Part shown: piece after piece, positions 6,174 to 7,745 of the stretch
How positions within the stretch are numbered: the first letter of the stretch is position 1
How the letters are laid out: each line of letters starts with the position of its first letter
Assembly (NCBI GenBank): GCA_027038695.1
Contig: JALWHA010000285.1
Span: forward strand, 1 to 7,745
Length of the DNA stretch: 7,745 nucleotides
Reading direction: 5' to 3'
From: Acidobacteriota bacterium
GTDB lineage: Bacteria > Acidobacteriota > Holophagae > Thermotomaculales > Thermotomaculaceae
The notes under the pieces: model-generated
Database searches by the model: none
What the model saw: only the letters and a program-made list of their open reading frames with translations
What the model was told of the DNA's origin: nothing
Program-made: the position numbers and the translations under genes

Positions 6174-7631
6174 ATGAAAAGGGATTTAAGGTGGTTTATA
6201 TCCGAACTTGAAAAAAGGGGGGAATTGTTAAGGGTAAAGGAAAAACTATCCCCTATACTTGAGATTTCCCAGTTTACCGACAGGGTTTCAAAAATGCACG
6301 GCCCTGGCCTTTTGTTTGAGAATATTGAGGGCTATGATATCCCTGTTGCCACAAACCTCTTTGGCTCAATGGAGAGAATGGCTCTTGCTTTGGGGGTTGA
6401 AAGCCTTGACGAGATTGGGAAGAGGATAGACGCTTTGCTGAAAGAGTTAATACCCCCCCTTGAGTCAACATTCTTTGATTCTTTAAAAAAACTCCCCCTC
6501 TTAAACGAGATTGCAAATTACAAGCCTCAATTTGTTAAAAAGGCACCCTGTCAGGAAGTTGTTTTGGAAGGGGAGGATGTTGACCTTGAAAAGTTGCCTG
6601 TTTTAAAAACATGGCCTAAAGATGCAGGAAGGTTTATAACTTTGCCCCTTGTTTTCACAAAATCGGCAGATGGAAAGATAAACTGCGGAATGTATAGAAT
6701 GCAGGTTTACGACAAAAACACAACAGGGATGCACATTCACATACACCACGACGGTGCAAAAAATTTGAGAGAGCAGGGAAGAAGGGGAAACAGAAAGGTT
6801 GAGGTTGCCGTTGCTTTGGGTGGAGACCCTGCAATGACATACTCTGCCACCGCACCCCTGCCCCCTATGATTAGCGAACTCTTTTTTGCAGGATTTTTAA
6901 GAAAGAAAGGTTTGCCTGTTGTAAAGTGCAAAACGGTTGACCTTGTTGTTCCAGCAAATGCTGAGATTGTTCTTGAAGGCTATGTTGACCTTGACGATGT
7001 GAGAATAGAAGGCCCATTTGGAGACCACACTGGCTATTACTCTCTTGCTGATTACTATCCCACCTTTCATGTAAAGTGCATAACAATGAGAAAAGACCCT
7101 ATTTACCCAGCAACAGTTGTTGGCAAGCCACCTCAGGAAGACTGCTATATGGGAAAGGCAACAGAGAGGATATTCCTGCCCCTTTTAAAGGTGCAGTTGC
7201 CTGAGGTTGTTGATATGAATTTGCCTATCTTCGGCGTTTTCCACAACTTTGCAATACTCTCCATAAAAAAGGAATACCCGGGACACGCAAAAAAGGTAAT
7301 GAATGCGGTTTGGGGATTGGGGCAGATGATGTTTACAAAGATAATAATTGTTGTTGACGAGGATGTTGATGTTCACAACCTTAACGATGTAATGTGGAGG
7401 GTTGGAAACAATGTTGACCCGAAAAGGGATATACTTTTCACAGACGGCCCACTTGATGTGTTAGACCATGCATCCCCCATTGAAAGGTTAGGTACAAAGA
7501 TAGGCATTGACGCAACCAAAAAGTGGAAGTCAGAGGGCTTTGTCCGTGAATGGCCTGACGACATTGTTATGGAAAAACAGGTTGTTGATAAGGTTGACAA
7601 AATTCTTGAAAAAATGGGGTTAAAAAAGTAA
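6174..7631 (+). CDS. ubiD: UbiD-family prenylated-FMN-dependent decarboxylase
   Basis: UbiD enzymes reversibly decarboxylate aromatic or unsaturated acids using prenylated FMN made by UbiX. Classical members remove the carboxyl group of 3-polyprenyl-4-hydroxybenzoate in ubiquinone synthesis; others act in menaquinone synthesis or aromatic metabolism. The 485 residues align over their length with E. coli UbiD (497). Shared segments are GPGLLFEN (43-50), NLFG (61-64), APCQEVV (124-130), GHAKKVMNAVW (370-380) and LGTKIGIDATKKW (439-451). By spacing from Aspergillus Fdc1, the cofactor/metal ligands are Asn170, His191 and Glu235, and the catalytic triad is Arg175, Glu279 and Asp284 (EGPFGDHTGYY, 279-289), so the site looks intact. 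The histidine-rich GMHIHIHHDG (185-194) differs from E. coli. The exact substrate cannot be read from the sequence, and no ubiX or quinone gene is in view. AGGGA at 6163-6167, six bases upstream, supports the ATG. The gene follows tal by 15 bases. Confidence 0.92.
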   Translation: MKRDLRWFISELEKRGELLRVKEKLSPILEISQFTDRVSKMHGPGLLFENIEGYDIPVATNLFGSMERMALALGVESLDEIGKRIDALLKELIPPLESTFFDSLKKLPLLNEIANYKPQFVKKAPCQEVVLEGEDVDLEKLPVLKTWPKDAGRFITLPLVFTKSADGKINCGMYRMQVYDKNTTGMHIHIHHDGAKNLREQGRRGNRKVEVAVALGGDPAMTYSATAPLPPMISELFFAGFLRKKGLPVVKCKTVDLVVPANAEIVLEGYVDLDDVRIEGPFGDHTGYYSLADYYPTFHVKCITMRKDPIYPATVVGKPPQEDCYMGKATERIFLPLLKVQLPEVVDMNLPIFGVFHNFAILSIKKEYPGHAKKVMNAVWGLGQMMFTKIIIVVDEDVDVHNLNDVMWRVGNNVDPKRDILFTDGPLDVLDHASPIERLGTKIGIDATKKWKSEGFVREWPDDIVMEKQVVDKVDKILEKMGLKK

Positions 7632-7634
7632 AAT
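7606..7634 (+). promoter_or_regulatory. Likely promoter of tRNA-Pro, overlapping the end of ubiD
   Basis: TTGAAA (7606-7611) and TAAAAT (7629-7634) each match the sigma-70 hexamers at five of six positions with the optimal 17-base spacer. The -10 box includes the ubiD TAA stop (7629-7631). Transcription would start near 7641, leaving about a 12-base leader before the mature tRNA. Processing from a ubiD read-through transcript is the alternative; no terminator hairpin separates the two genes. Confidence 0.42.
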
Positions 7635-7653
7635 TTTCCTTGCCGCATTTTGT

Positions 7654-7730
<77 letters not shown>

Positions 7731-7745
7731 TTAAAACCCTAATAT

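Noticed and set aside
7731..7745. Terminator after the tRNA
   Set aside because: Only 15 bases remain and they show no hairpin or T run; the region is cut by the window edge.

Overview
The window is a tightly packed, single-direction block of bacterial core genes. In order on the + strand it holds: the 3' part of recF (cut by the left edge), gyrB, gyrA, a small-type transaldolase gene (tal), a ubiD-family decarboxylase gene, and a complete tRNA-Pro(CGG) ending 15 bases before the right edge. The gaps are only 8, 11, 23, 15 and 22 bases. Every protein gene has a purine-rich ribosome binding site just upstream, so the protein genes are probably one transcription unit. No stretch of 300 bases lacks a gene.

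recF-gyrB-gyrA is the classical arrangement found near the chromosomal replication origin (often dnaA-dnaN-recF-gyrB-gyrA), so the window is probably origin-proximal chromosome and not accessory DNA. I see no DnaA-box cluster, so the origin itself is not shown to be here. RecF acts in loading RecA at gapped DNA. GyrB and GyrA together form the supercoiling enzyme. Transaldolase belongs to the pentose phosphate pathway, and the UbiD-family enzyme decarboxylates an aromatic or polyprenylated substrate, commonly in quinone synthesis. The last two have no obvious functional tie to DNA topology and look like co-transcribed housekeeping genes.

Organism: a low-to-moderate GC bacterium (roughly 40% in gyrB-ubiD by eye, clearly lower in recF). 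Arginine is encoded almost entirely by AGG/AGA and isoleucine often by ATA, a pattern common in thermophiles. GyrB carries the large insertion after the TOPRIM domain seen in E. coli and several other Gram-negative phyla, while GyrA is short and has no long acidic tail. This suggests a Gram-negative-type, possibly thermophilic and deep-branching lineage; I cannot name the phylum with confidence.

I looked for a novel system and did not find one. Points worth a second look are the base-composition break at recF, the coupling of tal and ubiD to the gyrase genes, a promoter-like signal for the tRNA overlapping the ubiD stop codon, two promoter-like signals inside coding sequence (one around a perfect 14-base palindrome), and the unassigned substrate of the UbiD enzyme.
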